DNA of 64,000 nucleotides, taken from Streptomyces sp. AC550_RSS872. Lineage in GTDB: Bacteria > Actinomycetota > Actinomycetes > Streptomycetales > Streptomycetaceae. The stretch is taken from the NCBI RefSeq assembly GCF_019049285.1, contig NZ_JAGMUL010000045.1, forward strand, positions 1 through 64,000, read 5' to 3'. Positions within the stretch are counted from its first letter, which is position 1. Each line of letters opens with the position of its first letter. Made by a program: the position numbers and the translations under genes. The notes under the pieces were generated by a model. That model was not told the origin of the DNA. It saw only the letters and a list, made by a program, of their open reading frames with translations, and searched no databases. Shown here piece after piece: positions 35,367 to 44,237 of the stretch.

Positions 35367-36448
35367 GCGGCGGACACCTCCTGAACAGCCCGCAGCGACT
35401 CGTGGGTGGGAGCGTCGGGCACGTCGGCCGAGCGGCCGATCGCGAACTCCTTCCGCAGTACGGGCACCACCTCCTCGCCAAGGATGTCCAGCTGTTCCAG
35501 AACGGTCTTCAGGGGCAGGCCCGCGTGGTCCATCAGGAACAGCTGCCGCTGGTAGTCGCCGACGGTCGTACGGAAGGACAGCGTCCGCTCGATGACCTCC
35601 TGGGGAGAGCCCACCGTCAGCGGAGTCTGCTCGGTGAACTCCTCCAGCGAGGGCCCGTGCCCGTAGACGGGCGCGTTGTCGAAGTACGGGCGGAACTCCC
35701 GTACAGCGTCCTGGGAGTTCTTCCGCATGAACACCTGCCCGCCGAGGCCGACGATGGCCTCTTCGGGCCGGCCGTGACCGTGGAAGGCGTACCGCCGCCG
35801 GTACAGCTGGACCATCTGCCTCGTGTGCTCGGCGGGCCAGAAGATGTTGTTGTGGAAAAAGCCGTCGCCGTAGAAGGCCGCCTGCTCGGCGATCTCCGGC
35901 GAGCGGATCGAGCCGTGCCAGACGAACGGCGGTACGCCGTCCAGCGGCCGGGGCGTGGCCGTGAACCCTTGCAGGGGCGTACGGAACTTCCCCTCCCAGT
36001 TCACGACGTCCTCGCGCCACAGCCGACGCAGCAGCGCGTAGTTCTCCTTGGCGAGGTTGAGGCCCTGCCGGATGTCCTGGCCGAACCACGGATACACCGG
36101 GCCGGTGTTGCCGCGCCCCATCATCAGGTCGACCCGGCCGTCGGCCAGGTGCTGGAGCATCGCGTAGTCCTCGGCGATCTTCACCGGGTCGTTGGTGGTG
36201 ATCAGCGTCGTGGCGGTGGAAAGGATCAACTTCTCGGTACGGGCGGCGATGTAGCCCAGCATCGTGGTCGGCGACGACGGCACGAACGGCGGGTTGTGGT
36301 GCTCACCGGTCGCGAAGACGTCCAGGCCGACCTCCTCCGCCTTCAGCGCGATGGCAACCATCGCCTTGATGCGTTCCTGCTCCGACGGGGTACGGCCGTT
36401 GGCCGGGTCGGGGGTCACGTCCCCCACCGAGAAAATTCCGAACTGCAT
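35363..36448 (-). CDS. LLM-class flavin-dependent oxidoreductase, CE1758-type
   Basis: This 361-residue luciferase-like monooxygenase starts MQFGIFSVGDVTPDP at 36448. Family features include AEEVGLDVFATGEHHNPPFVPSSP (the active-site His pair), EDYAMLQHLADGRVDLMMGRG and PPFVWHGSIRSPEIAE. It oxidises organic substrates with FMNH2 and oxygen supplied through the downstream FMN reductase. Length is normal for the CE1758 group. It is first in the two-gene operon. Confidence 0.93.
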   Translation of the reverse strand: MQFGIFSVGDVTPDPANGRTPSEQERIKAMVAIALKAEEVGLDVFATGEHHNPPFVPSSPTTMLGYIAARTEKLILSTATTLITTNDPVKIAEDYAMLQHLADGRVDLMMGRGNTGPVYPWFGQDIRQGLNLAKENYALLRRLWREDVVNWEGKFRTPLQGFTATPRPLDGVPPFVWHGSIRSPEIAEQAAFYGDGFFHNNIFWPAEHTRQMVQLYRRRYAFHGHGRPEEAIVGLGGQVFMRKNSQDAVREFRPYFDNAPVYGHGPSLEEFTEQTPLTVGSPQEVIERTLSFRTTVGDYQRQLFLMDHAGLPLKTVLEQLDILGEEVVPVLRKEFAIGRSADVPDAPTHESLRAVQEVSAA

Positions 36449-36714
36449 GGGTGCCTCTTCGTTCCGGCGACTGTGTGTGCCGGAAATGTAGGCACCGGTC
36501 GGACGGTCGACATGCCTGTCCGCGCAGAGGAGCTTGCCCGTCAGCGCCCTCTCCCGGCCCGCATGGTGGGCCGCTGCCTCTCTGGCCGTAAGTGTGCACC
36601 GGTGGGCAAGTGCAGGGGCACTCGGAGGCAATCGTCGTACCCGGTCAGCTGTCTGGCGTGTCAGGGCCACAGGGCGGCGATCGCATCCCCTCCCCCTGGC
36701 CGGCTCGGCAGCGC

Positions 36715-37045
36715 TTGTCGGCCTTGCCACTCGACACACCGGTGGGGCCTGGCGGCCGACTGCTGTCCCAAGGGCGGCAAAGGCGCCTCGCCACGGCACG
36801 CGCCGTACTGAGGCGTCCGCCGATCCTGCTGCTCGACGAGCCGGTGGCCGGCCTGGACCGCCCCACCGCCGAGGCGCTCCTGGCCGCACTGCCCGAGGCC
36901 CTGCCCGAGGACCGCGTTGGTGATCGCCCTTCAGGAGCAGGACCCCGACCCGCTGGACGACACACCGACCACCGTCGTACGGCTCGGCCGGACCGCCGAA
37001 CGGCAGCACGCCGGCAAGCTGACGACTGAGCACGTACGGAGGTAG
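36715..37045 (+). pseudogene. C-terminal fragment of a CydC-like ABC exporter ATPase
   Basis: The DNA encodes the end of an ABC nucleotide-binding domain: VGPGGRLLSQGRQRRLATARAVL (the signature motif, here with a damaged LSxGQ) and PPILLLDEPVAGLDRPTAEALLAALPEALP (Walker B and D-loop). A frameshift near 36912 is followed in the next frame by ALVIALQEQDPDPLDD and a TAG at 37043. It resembles the C-terminus of actinobacterial CydDC, the exporter needed for cytochrome bd assembly. The membrane domains and Walker A are missing. Confidence 0.75.
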
Positions 37046-37080
37046 ACCACGGTCAGAGTCACAGCCCCGGCGATACGCGA

Positions 37081-37110
37081 ACTGCCCGACCGGATTTCCG
37101 GTCGGGCAGT
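37081..37110. terminator. Perfect 13-bp stem-loop
   Basis: ACTGCCCGACCGG (37081-37093) and CCGGTCGGGCAGT (37098-37110) are exact complements around a 4-base loop ATTT. It lies 36 bp after the ABC-fragment stop and 49 bp beyond the end of the converging hydrolase. It is symmetric, so it can serve both strands. Confidence 0.85.
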
Positions 37111-37158
37111 CGGCGTTGGTGGGCCCTGCGTGGTGCGGGACGGCGATCCTGCGGCGGG

Positions 37159-37995
37159 TCACTTCCTCAGGAAGGTGAGCAGCGCCGCGTTGACCTCCTC
37201 CGCATGGGTCCACAGCAGGCCGTGCGGGGCGCCTTCGATCTCCACGTAGTCGGCGGACGGGAGCGCCTTGTGAAACGGCCGCGCGGTTCCCTCGACGGGC
37301 AGGATGCGGTCGCCCGTGCCGTGCAGGATCAGGGCGGGGACGTCGATGGCCGGTATGTCGGCCCGGAAGTCGGTGTACCAGGTCGACGGCGCGGCGGCCG
37401 CGGCGAAGAAGCCGCCGCCCGCGGCGACGTTCCAGCTGTTGCGGACGGCCTCCTCGCTGATCCTGGTGCCGAGGTTCTCGTCGAGGTTGTAGAAGTCCTG
37501 GTAAAAGGCCGTGTAGTACGCGTAGCGGTCCGCCTTGACGGCCGCGACGACACCGTCGAAGAACTCCTTCGGGGCGACCCCGCCCGGGTTGTCGTCGCTC
37601 TTGAGCAGGCAGGGCTCCAGCGAGGCCAGGAAAGCGACCTTGGCGACCCGGGCGGAGCCGTAGGTGGACACGTACCGGGCGACCTCACCGGTGCCCATCG
37701 AGAACCCGACCAGGACGGCGTCCCGCAGGTCGAGGGTCTCCATCACCGTGTTCAAGTCGGCCGCGAAGGTGTCGTAGTCGTAGCCGGTCGTCGGCTGGCT
37801 CGACTGCCCGAAACCGCGGCGATCGTAGGTGATCACGCGGTAGCCGGCGTCGAGCAGGACGGCGCTCTGCCGCTCCCAGGAGTGGCCGTCGAGCGGGAAG
37901 CCGTGGATGAGGACGACCGGCTGCCCGGTTCCGTGGTCCTCGTAGTACAGGTCGATGGTGGTGGAGTTCTCCTGGCCCACTTTGATGTACGGCAT
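37159..37995 (-). CDS. Alpha/beta hydrolase, non-haem chloroperoxidase type
   Basis: This 278-residue cofactor-free haloperoxidase/esterase has the oxyanion region LIHGFPLDGHSW, YDRRGFGQSS, the nucleophile in LVGFSMGTGEVARY (Ser99), Asp229 in LHGTGDRILP and His258 in IEGAPHGLLWTH. The complete triad suggests activity as a perhydrolase or esterase. The ATG at 37995 follows GAGGAAGCAAACGC. It is monocistronic and ends at the perfect hairpin. Confidence 0.94.
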   Translation of the reverse strand: MPYIKVGQENSTTIDLYYEDHGTGQPVVLIHGFPLDGHSWERQSAVLLDAGYRVITYDRRGFGQSSQPTTGYDYDTFAADLNTVMETLDLRDAVLVGFSMGTGEVARYVSTYGSARVAKVAFLASLEPCLLKSDDNPGGVAPKEFFDGVVAAVKADRYAYYTAFYQDFYNLDENLGTRISEEAVRNSWNVAAGGGFFAAAAAPSTWYTDFRADIPAIDVPALILHGTGDRILPVEGTARPFHKALPSADYVEIEGAPHGLLWTHAEEVNAALLTFLRK

Positions 37996-38289
37996 GCGTT
38001 TGCTTCCTCGTTTCCGGATGGCTGATGCGTGGATGGGAACACGGTCACGTTAAGGCGGACGCCGCGCCGCCAGTTGTCGCACAGCGCACCACTCCTTGCC
38101 CACCGACGCAGAGGTCACGGGCACGGGCGCGGACAGGACGGGGGCCGGGCGCGGACAGGCAATGCGCCCTCTCCCTTCCTTCTTACTGTTCCGTTCGTGC
38201 CTGCGGCTCTTCGCTTGCCCGGAGACCGGTCCGCCGCGACCAGCCGGGACTTGCCTCAGCCGACCAACGCTCTCCACAAGGAGTCATGC

Positions 38290-39015
38290 ATGTCCCGTTC
38301 CGGCAGCCCGACCGTCGTCCTGGTTCACGGTGCATTCGCTGACGCCTCCAGCTTCTCCCGTGTCATCCCCGAGCTGATCGCCCGCGGCCTGGACGTGGTG
38401 GCCCCGGCCGTGCCCAACCGCAGCCTGCTCGGTGACGCCGCCCACATCGCCTCGCTCGTCCGCCGGATTCCCGGCCCGGTAGTCCTGGTGGGCCACTCCT
38501 ACGGCGGTGCCGTCATCACCGTCGCCGGCGCGGAGGACAACGTCACAGCGCTGGTCTACCTGGCCGGGTACGCCCTGGAGAAGGGCGAGAGCCTCGGTGA
38601 ACTGCTGGGCCGCTTCCCGGATTCCGACCTCGCCGACGCGCTCGTTCACACCCCCTTCCCGATCGAGGGTTCGGCCACTCCCGGCACCGACGTGTCCGTC
38701 CGGATCGACAGGTTCCCCTCCGTGTTCGCCGCCGACATCGAGCCTCGCCTCGCCCACGTCCTCGCCGTCTCCCAACGCCCGCTGGCCGCACAGGCGTTCG
38801 CCGAGCAGGCCCCGGTCGCGGCCGGGAAGACCAAGCCCTCCTGGGGCCTGGTCGCCTCGGCCGACCGCACCCTCAACCCCGATGTGGAGCGCTACAGCTA
38901 CCAGCGGGCCGGGATGACCACCGTCGAGGTCGACTCCTCGCACCTGGTGATGCTCGCCCACCCCAAGCGTGTCACCGACCTGATCCACGAGGCGGTCCGG
39001 GCCACCGCCCTGTGA
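38290..39015 (+). CDS. Alpha/beta hydrolase (EstC-like), intact paralogue
   Basis: This 241-residue protein is the only undamaged member of the four-paralogue group in the window. It has TVVLVHGAFADASSF, PAVPNRSLLGDAAHIASLVR, VLVGHSYGGAV (Ser70), an FPSVFAADIEPRLAHVLAVSQRPL cap region and a SSHLVMLAHPK histidine. The ATG at 38290 has AAGGAGTCATGC in front. It is a probable esterase or lactone hydrolase; the substrate is unknown. It serves here as the reference that reveals the indels in its relatives. It is divergent from the chloroperoxidase. Confidence 0.9.
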   Translation: MSRSGSPTVVLVHGAFADASSFSRVIPELIARGLDVVAPAVPNRSLLGDAAHIASLVRRIPGPVVLVGHSYGGAVITVAGAEDNVTALVYLAGYALEKGESLGELLGRFPDSDLADALVHTPFPIEGSATPGTDVSVRIDRFPSVFAADIEPRLAHVLAVSQRPLAAQAFAEQAPVAAGKTKPSWGLVASADRTLNPDVERYSYQRAGMTTVEVDSSHLVMLAHPKRVTDLIHEAVRATAL

Positions 39016-39045
39016 CCCGCCTCGGCTGCCGGGCGCCGCGCCGTC

Positions 39046-39078
39046 CGGGGCCGAACCGATGCCGGCTGCCACGGCCCC
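39046..39078 (+). terminator. Weak stem-loop after the intact hydrolase
   Basis: GGGGCCG (39047-39053) pairs with CGGCCCC (39072-39078), with an 18-base loop, shortly after the stop at 39015. The stem is short, so this is a tentative terminator. Confidence 0.3.
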
Positions 39079-39154
39079 CGAACGACGCGCCGCTCACCTG
39101 CTGACTCGTCCCCACCGGGACGGCCCTGCTGGACACCATCGTAGGAAGCGAACG

Positions 39155-39855
39155 ATGAATTCACCGATCTCACGCCGTACCGTCGCCGTTTCACTCCTGG
39201 CGGGCGCCGCCGCCCTCGGAAGCAACGGCGCTGCATTCGCTGCTCCGTCACCGGCAGTGGACAGCCGACGCACCGTCACCGGCATGCCCCCACCACCGTC
39301 CTGGTCCATGGCGCGTTCGCCGACGCCTCCAGCTGGAACGCCATCGTCGAACGGCTCCAGCGGCAGGGCCACCAAGTCCTGGCACCGGCCCTGCCACTGC
39401 GCGGGCTGGCCAGCGACGCCGCCCACATCCGCAGCTTCCTGGACAGCGTTCCGGGCCCGATCGTGCTAGTAGGCCACTCCTACGGCGGAGCGGTCATCAG
39501 CGTCGCCACGGCAGACACATCCCGGGTCAAGGCGGTCGTCTACATAGCCGCCTTCGTCCCGGCCATCGGCGAAAGCGCCCTGGAACTCACCGACACGTAC
39601 CCGGGCAGCACCCTGGCGCAGGCAACGTGCACCCAGTACTACCCTCTCCCCGGAGGTGGCCAGGGTTGGAAGAAGCTCCCCAGTTGGTGCCTCGTTGCCA
39701 CCGAGGACCGCAACATCCCTCCGGCTGCCTTGCAGTGGATGGCCGAACGTGCCCGCGCCCACACTGTCAGGGTCCGCGCACCCCATGCGGTCGCCGTGAG
39801 CGACCCGGGCCCCGTCACCGAACTGATACTGCGCGCCGCCCGTTCGACCCGCTGA
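39155..39855 (+). pseudogene. Secreted alpha/beta hydrolase paralogue, frameshifted and internally deleted
   Basis: The ATG at 39155 opens a twin-arginine signal peptide, SRRTVAVSLLAGAAALGSNGA, ending in AFAAP. After about 45 residues the hydrolase continues in a different frame: TTVLVHGAFADASSWNAIVERL, APALPLRGLASDAAHIRSF, VLVGHSYGGAVI. A one-base shift therefore lies near 39285-39300. The segment between PLPGGG and GWKKLPSW lacks about 45 residues (FAADVP... cap region) that the paralogues have. The triad Ser and His remain. It was probably an exported esterase and is now inactive. Confidence 0.75.
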
Positions 39856-40023
39856 GCGAGTTCCACCGTGCCCGGTGAGGAGCGCCTCCTGTGCACCGAT
39901 GGGCAAAGCCTGGTGCGCCGAGAGTCAGAGCGTCCTCGAACCGGCAACCTATCGTCACTTTCCAGCAGGAACCACCCACCGCGGGCATCAATCCCATTCG
40001 AGGGCAACCCGAGCCGATTTGTG

Positions 40024-40057
40024 GTTCAACATTAAACAATATAGTTTACTGTTCAAC
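40024..40057. promoter_or_regulatory. AT-rich palindrome upstream of wrbA
   Basis: TAAACAATATAGTTTA at 40033-40048 is a 14-of-16 palindrome, flanked by direct GTTCAAC repeats at 40024-40030 and 40051-40057. Such AT-rich sequence is striking in this GC-rich DNA. It lies about 105 bp upstream of the quinone oxidoreductase start and is probably an operator or promoter element of a redox-sensing regulator (MarR, PadR or HxlR type by appearance). Confidence 0.55.
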
Positions 40058-40154
40058 TAGATGGGCGACGCGCGGTCGGCGGGGCGGATTCTCTCCGCCG
40101 AGCGGCACAGCACCTGAAAAGACATCGACAGCAAGGCATTTGGAGGCCCACATC

Positions 40155-40772
40155 ATGACCAACCCCGTCAAGCTCGCCGTCATCTACTACTCCTCGACCG
40201 GCTTCAGCGCCGAGATCGCCAAGGAGATATCGGACGCCGCGGAGAAGGCCGGAGCCGAAGTGCGCCTGCTGAAGGCCGCGGAGCTCGCTCCGGAGGCGGC
40301 CATCGCGTCCAATGAGGCCTGGGCCGCGCATGCCGCAGCCAGCGCCGGCATTCCGGTCGCCACTCCGGCGGACGTCGAGTGGGCCGACGCCGTGATCTTC
40401 GGCACCCCGACCCGCTTCGGCAACATCTCCTCGCAGCTGAAGCAGTTCATCGACACCCTCGGCGGGCTGTGGGCCCAGGGCAAGCTGGCCAACAAGGTCT
40501 ACAGCGGCTTCGTGACCACCGCCACGACGCACGGCGGCCAGGAGTCCACGCTGCTCGCCCTCTACAACTCGATCCACCACTTCGGTGGTCTCGTCGTCTC
40601 CCCCGGCTACACCGACCCGGTGAAGTTCATCGACGGCAACCCCTACGGCACCTCCCACGTCGACGCCCAGGGCAACAACCCGGTCGGCGACCAGACGCGC
40701 AACGCCGCCCGTCACCAGGCCGAGCGTGTCGTGCAGGTCGCCGGCGCCCTCAAGGTCGGCCTCGCCTCCTGA
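40155..40772 (+). CDS. wrbA: NAD(P)H:quinone oxidoreductase, WrbA type
   Basis: This 205-residue flavodoxin-fold enzyme makes the two-electron reduction of quinones with FMN and NAD(P)H, avoiding semiquinone radicals. It has the FMN-phosphate loop VIYYSSTGFSAEIA at residues 9-22, then VIFGTPTRFGNISSQLKQFID, TATTHGGQESTLLALY and HHFGGLVVSPGY, all standard WrbA contacts. The start ATG at 40155 follows TTGGAGGCCCACATC. It lies in front of the pentose-phosphate genes with a 145-bp gap. Confidence 0.94.
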   Translation: MTNPVKLAVIYYSSTGFSAEIAKEISDAAEKAGAEVRLLKAAELAPEAAIASNEAWAAHAAASAGIPVATPADVEWADAVIFGTPTRFGNISSQLKQFIDTLGGLWAQGKLANKVYSGFVTTATTHGGQESTLLALYNSIHHFGGLVVSPGYTDPVKFIDGNPYGTSHVDAQGNNPVGDQTRNAARHQAERVVQVAGALKVGLAS

Positions 40773-40917
40773 CCCGACCCCTCGCCGGTGCGCCCGTGGC
40801 ACCCCCGCTCGCGGGCGCACCGGCTCCGGCGGTGCCAGACGCATACGCATCACCAACGCCTCCCGGTCTCACCTCCACGTCTCCCAGCTCCGGCTCTTTC
40901 AGAAGGACCTGATCAGA

Positions 40918-43014
40918 ATGAGCACCCAGCCGACTGTCACAGACCTCGAATGGACCGAGCTGGACCGGCGAGCCGTCGACACCGCCCGGGTGCTGGCCAT
41001 CGACGCCGTACAGAAGATCGGCAACGGCCATCCGGGCACCGCCATGAGCCTGGCGCCCGCCGCGTACCTGCTGTTCCAGAAGCTGATGAGGCATGACCCA
41101 GCGGACCCGGACTGGGTCGCCCGAGACCGTTTCGTCCTCTCCCCCGGCCACACCTCACTGACCCTCTACACCCAGCTTTTCCTGTCGGGTTACGGGCTGG
41201 AGCTGGAGGACCTGAAGGCGTTCCGCACCGCGGGCTCCAAGACCCCGGGCCACCCTGAGTACGGCCACACGACCGGCGTCGAGACCACCACGGGACCGCT
41301 CGGCCAGGGCATCGCCAACGCGGTCGGCATGGCCATGGCCGCCCGCTACGAGCGCGGCCTGTTCGACCCGGACGCCGCCCCCGGTGAGTCAGTGTTCGAC
41401 CACACCATCTGGGCCATCGTCTCCGACGGCGATCTGGAGGAGGGCGTCTCCGCCGAGGCATCCTCGCTCGCCGGCCACCAGAAGCTCGGCAACCTGATCG
41501 CCATGTACGACGACAACCACATCTCCATCGAGGGCGACACCGCCACCGCCTTCTCCGAGGACGTGCTGAAGCGCTACGAGGCATACGGCTGGCACGTCCA
41601 GCGCATCGAGCAGGCCGAGAACGGCGACTTCGACGTGCAGGCCCTGTACGCGGCCTTCCGCACCGCGCAGGCCGTCACCGACCGCCCGTCGCTCATCGCC
41701 GCCCGCACGGTCATCGCCTGGCCGGCCCCCAACGCCCAGAACACGGAAGCCGCCCACGGCTCGGCGCTTGGTGACACCGAGGTCGCCGCCACCAAGCAGG
41801 TGCTGGGCTTCGATCGCGACAAGACGTTCGATGTCGCCGACGAGGTGCTGGCGCACGCCCGCGAGGTGGTCGACCGGGGCCGCGAGGCGCACACCGAGTG
41901 GAGCAAGCGGTTCGAGGAGTGGCGCACCGCCAAACCGCAGCGTGCCGCCGAGTTCGACCGGATCGCCGCGGGCGAGCTGCCCGCTGGCTGGGAGGAGGCG
42001 CTGCCCGTCTTCGAGACCGGCAAGGGCGTGGCGACCCGCGCGGCCTCCGGCAAGGTACTGCATGCGCTCGGCGCGGTGATCCCCGAGCTGTGGGGCGGCT
42101 CGGCCGACCTGGCGGGCTCCAACAACACCACCATCGACGCGACTTCGTCCTTCCTCCCGGACGGCAATCCGCTGCCAGAGGCTGACCCGTACGGCCGTAC
42201 GGTCCACTTCGGGATCCGCGAGCACGCGATGGGTTCGGCCATGAACGGCATCGCCCTGCATGGCAACACGCGTGTCTACGGCGGCACGTTCCTCGTCTTC
42301 TCGGACTACATGCGTCCCGCCGTGCGCCTGGCGGCGCTGATGAAGCTGCCCGTCACCTACGTCTGGACGCACGACTCCATCGGCCTGGGCGAGGACGGCC
42401 CCACCCACCAGCCCGTCGAGCACCTGGCCGGCCTGCGCGCCATCCCGGGTCTGAACGTCGTCCGCCCGGCCGACGCCAACGAGACCGCCATCGCGTGGCG
42501 CGAGATCATGCGCCGCCACAGTACCGAGCCCGCGCCGCACGCCCTGGCGCTCACGCGGCAGAACGTGCCCACCTACGAACCCGACGAGGATGCCGCCAAG
42601 GGCGGTTACGTCCTGGCCGAGGCCGCCGGCCGCTCCCCCCAGGTGATCCTGATCGCCACCGGCTCCGAGGTGCAGCTGGCCGTCGGAGCACGCGAGCTGC
42701 TACAGGCCGACGGGATCCCGACGCGCGTGGTGTCCATGCCCTCCGTGGAATGGTTCGAGCAGCAGGACCAGGCGTACCGGGACAGCGTGCTGCCCCCGGC
42801 GGTCATCACTCGCGTCGCCGTCGAAGCCGGTATCGGCCTCACCTGGCACCGCTACGTCGGCGACAGCGGCCGCATCGTCTCGCTCGAGCACTTCGGTGCG
42901 AGCGCCGACGCGAAGTTCCTCTTCCGCGAGTTCGGCTTCACCGCCGAGGCGGTCGCCGCGGCCGCGCGGGCCGCGCTCGACACACGTTTCGGCATGGACG
43001 CCGCCTCTCTCTGA
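40918..43014 (+). CDS. tkt: Transketolase
   Basis: This 698-residue thiamine-diphosphate enzyme transfers two-carbon units in the pentose phosphate pathway. Landmarks are RVLAIDAVQKIGNGHPGTAMS at the N-terminus, GHPEYGHTTGVETTTGPLGQG, the TPP-binding SDGDLEEGVSAEASSLAGHQ...DDN motif, and FGIREHAMGSAMNGIALHG in the second domain with the catalytic Glu. The ATG at 40918 follows AAGGACCTGATCAGA. It is followed 40 bp later by transaldolase and then a zwf remnant, the usual Streptomyces order tkt-tal-zwf. Confidence 0.97.
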   Translation: MSTQPTVTDLEWTELDRRAVDTARVLAIDAVQKIGNGHPGTAMSLAPAAYLLFQKLMRHDPADPDWVARDRFVLSPGHTSLTLYTQLFLSGYGLELEDLKAFRTAGSKTPGHPEYGHTTGVETTTGPLGQGIANAVGMAMAARYERGLFDPDAAPGESVFDHTIWAIVSDGDLEEGVSAEASSLAGHQKLGNLIAMYDDNHISIEGDTATAFSEDVLKRYEAYGWHVQRIEQAENGDFDVQALYAAFRTAQAVTDRPSLIAARTVIAWPAPNAQNTEAAHGSALGDTEVAATKQVLGFDRDKTFDVADEVLAHAREVVDRGREAHTEWSKRFEEWRTAKPQRAAEFDRIAAGELPAGWEEALPVFETGKGVATRAASGKVLHALGAVIPELWGGSADLAGSNNTTIDATSSFLPDGNPLPEADPYGRTVHFGIREHAMGSAMNGIALHGNTRVYGGTFLVFSDYMRPAVRLAALMKLPVTYVWTHDSIGLGEDGPTHQPVEHLAGLRAIPGLNVVRPADANETAIAWREIMRRHSTEPAPHALALTRQNVPTYEPDEDAAKGGYVLAEAAGRSPQVILIATGSEVQLAVGARELLQADGIPTRVVSMPSVEWFEQQDQAYRDSVLPPAVITRVAVEAGIGLTWHRYVGDSGRIVSLEHFGASADAKFLFREFGFTAEAVAAAARAALDTRFGMDAASL

Positions 43015-43054
43015 GCGACGCCCCTTCTTCGCCCCTCCCAGGAGATGCAGTCCC

Positions 43055-44233
43055 ATGTCGCATGCACTCAAGCGCCTCTCCGACGAAGGCGTCTCGATCT
43101 GGCTCGACGACCTGTCCCGCACACGTATCACCTCCGGCAACCTCGCCGAACTCATGGAAGAGCAGCACGTGGTGGGCGTCACCACCAATCCGTCGATCTT
43201 CCAGAAGGCGGTCAGCGGTGACTGGGCAGCCGCCCGCTCCCGCGAAGTGGGGAGCGGGGGCGACTATGAACAGCAGCTCACGAATCTGGCCACCCGTGGC
43301 GTCACCGTCGGAGAGGCGATCCGCATGATCACCACCGCCGACGTACGGGACGCAGCGGATGTCCTGCGCCCGGTGTACGAGTCGTCAGGGGGTCGGGACG
43401 GCCGGGTCTCCATCGAGGTCGACCCGGGTCTGGCGCACGAGACCGCAGCGACGATCGCCGAGGCGGAACTGCTTGCCTGGCTCGTCGACCGCGACAACGT
43501 GCTCATCAAGATCCCGGCCACCGAGGCCGGCCTCGGGGCCATCACCGAGGTGACGGCCAAGGGCATCAGCGTCAACGTCACGCTGATCTTCTCCCTCGCC
43601 CGCTACCGCGAGGGCATGGACGCCTACCTCTCCGGCCTCGAGAAGGCCCGGGCGGCAGGCCTGGACCTGTCGAGGATCCACTCGGTGGCCTCCTTCTTCG
43701 TCTCCCGCGTGGACACCGAGATCGATGAGCGTCTCGACAGGATCGGCGGTGACCGGGCCAAGTCCCTCAAGGGCAAGGCGGGCCTGGCCAACGCCCGCCT
43801 CGCCTATCAGGCGTACGAGGAGGTCTTCGGCTCTGCCGACACCGCGACACAGCCCTCGGACCGTTGGGTCGCCCTGGAAGAGGCCGGTGCCAACAAACAG
43901 CGGCCGCTGTGGGCCTCCACCGGTGTGAAGGACGCCGCCTATCCGGACACCCTCTACGTCACCGGACTGGTCGCCCCTGGCACCGTCAACACCATGCCGG
44001 AAGCCACCCTCCGGGCCACCGCCGACCACGGCGAGATCACCGGGAACACGATCGCCGGCACCTACGCCCAGGCTCGCGCCGACCTCGACGCCATATCCGA
44101 CCTCGGCATCCCGTACGGCGACGTGGTCCAACTGCTGGAGGACGAGGGTGTGGAGAAGTTCGAGCAGGCGTGGCGCGACCTGCTCACCGCCACCGCCGCC
44201 GAGCTCAAGCGCCTCGCGCGCACGGAGGTCTGA
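43055..44233 (+). CDS. tal: Transaldolase
   Basis: This 392-residue enzyme transfers dihydroxyacetone units in the pentose phosphate pathway. SIWLDDLSRTRITSGNLAEL, GVTTNPSIFQKA and the Schiff-base lysine in NVLIKIPATEAG (near residue 150) are all present, as are HSVASFFVSRVDTEID and LWASTGVKD. The length matches the actinobacterial single-domain tal. The ATG at 43055 is preceded by CAGGAGATGCAGTCCC. It lies 40 bp after tkt and ends 4 bases before the truncated zwf start. Confidence 0.97.
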   Translation: MSHALKRLSDEGVSIWLDDLSRTRITSGNLAELMEEQHVVGVTTNPSIFQKAVSGDWAAARSREVGSGGDYEQQLTNLATRGVTVGEAIRMITTADVRDAADVLRPVYESSGGRDGRVSIEVDPGLAHETAATIAEAELLAWLVDRDNVLIKIPATEAGLGAITEVTAKGISVNVTLIFSLARYREGMDAYLSGLEKARAAGLDLSRIHSVASFFVSRVDTEIDERLDRIGGDRAKSLKGKAGLANARLAYQAYEEVFGSADTATQPSDRWVALEEAGANKQRPLWASTGVKDAAYPDTLYVTGLVAPGTVNTMPEATLRATADHGEITGNTIAGTYAQARADLDAISDLGIPYGDVVQLLEDEGVEKFEQAWRDLLTATAAELKRLARTEV

Positions 44234-44237
44234 CGCC

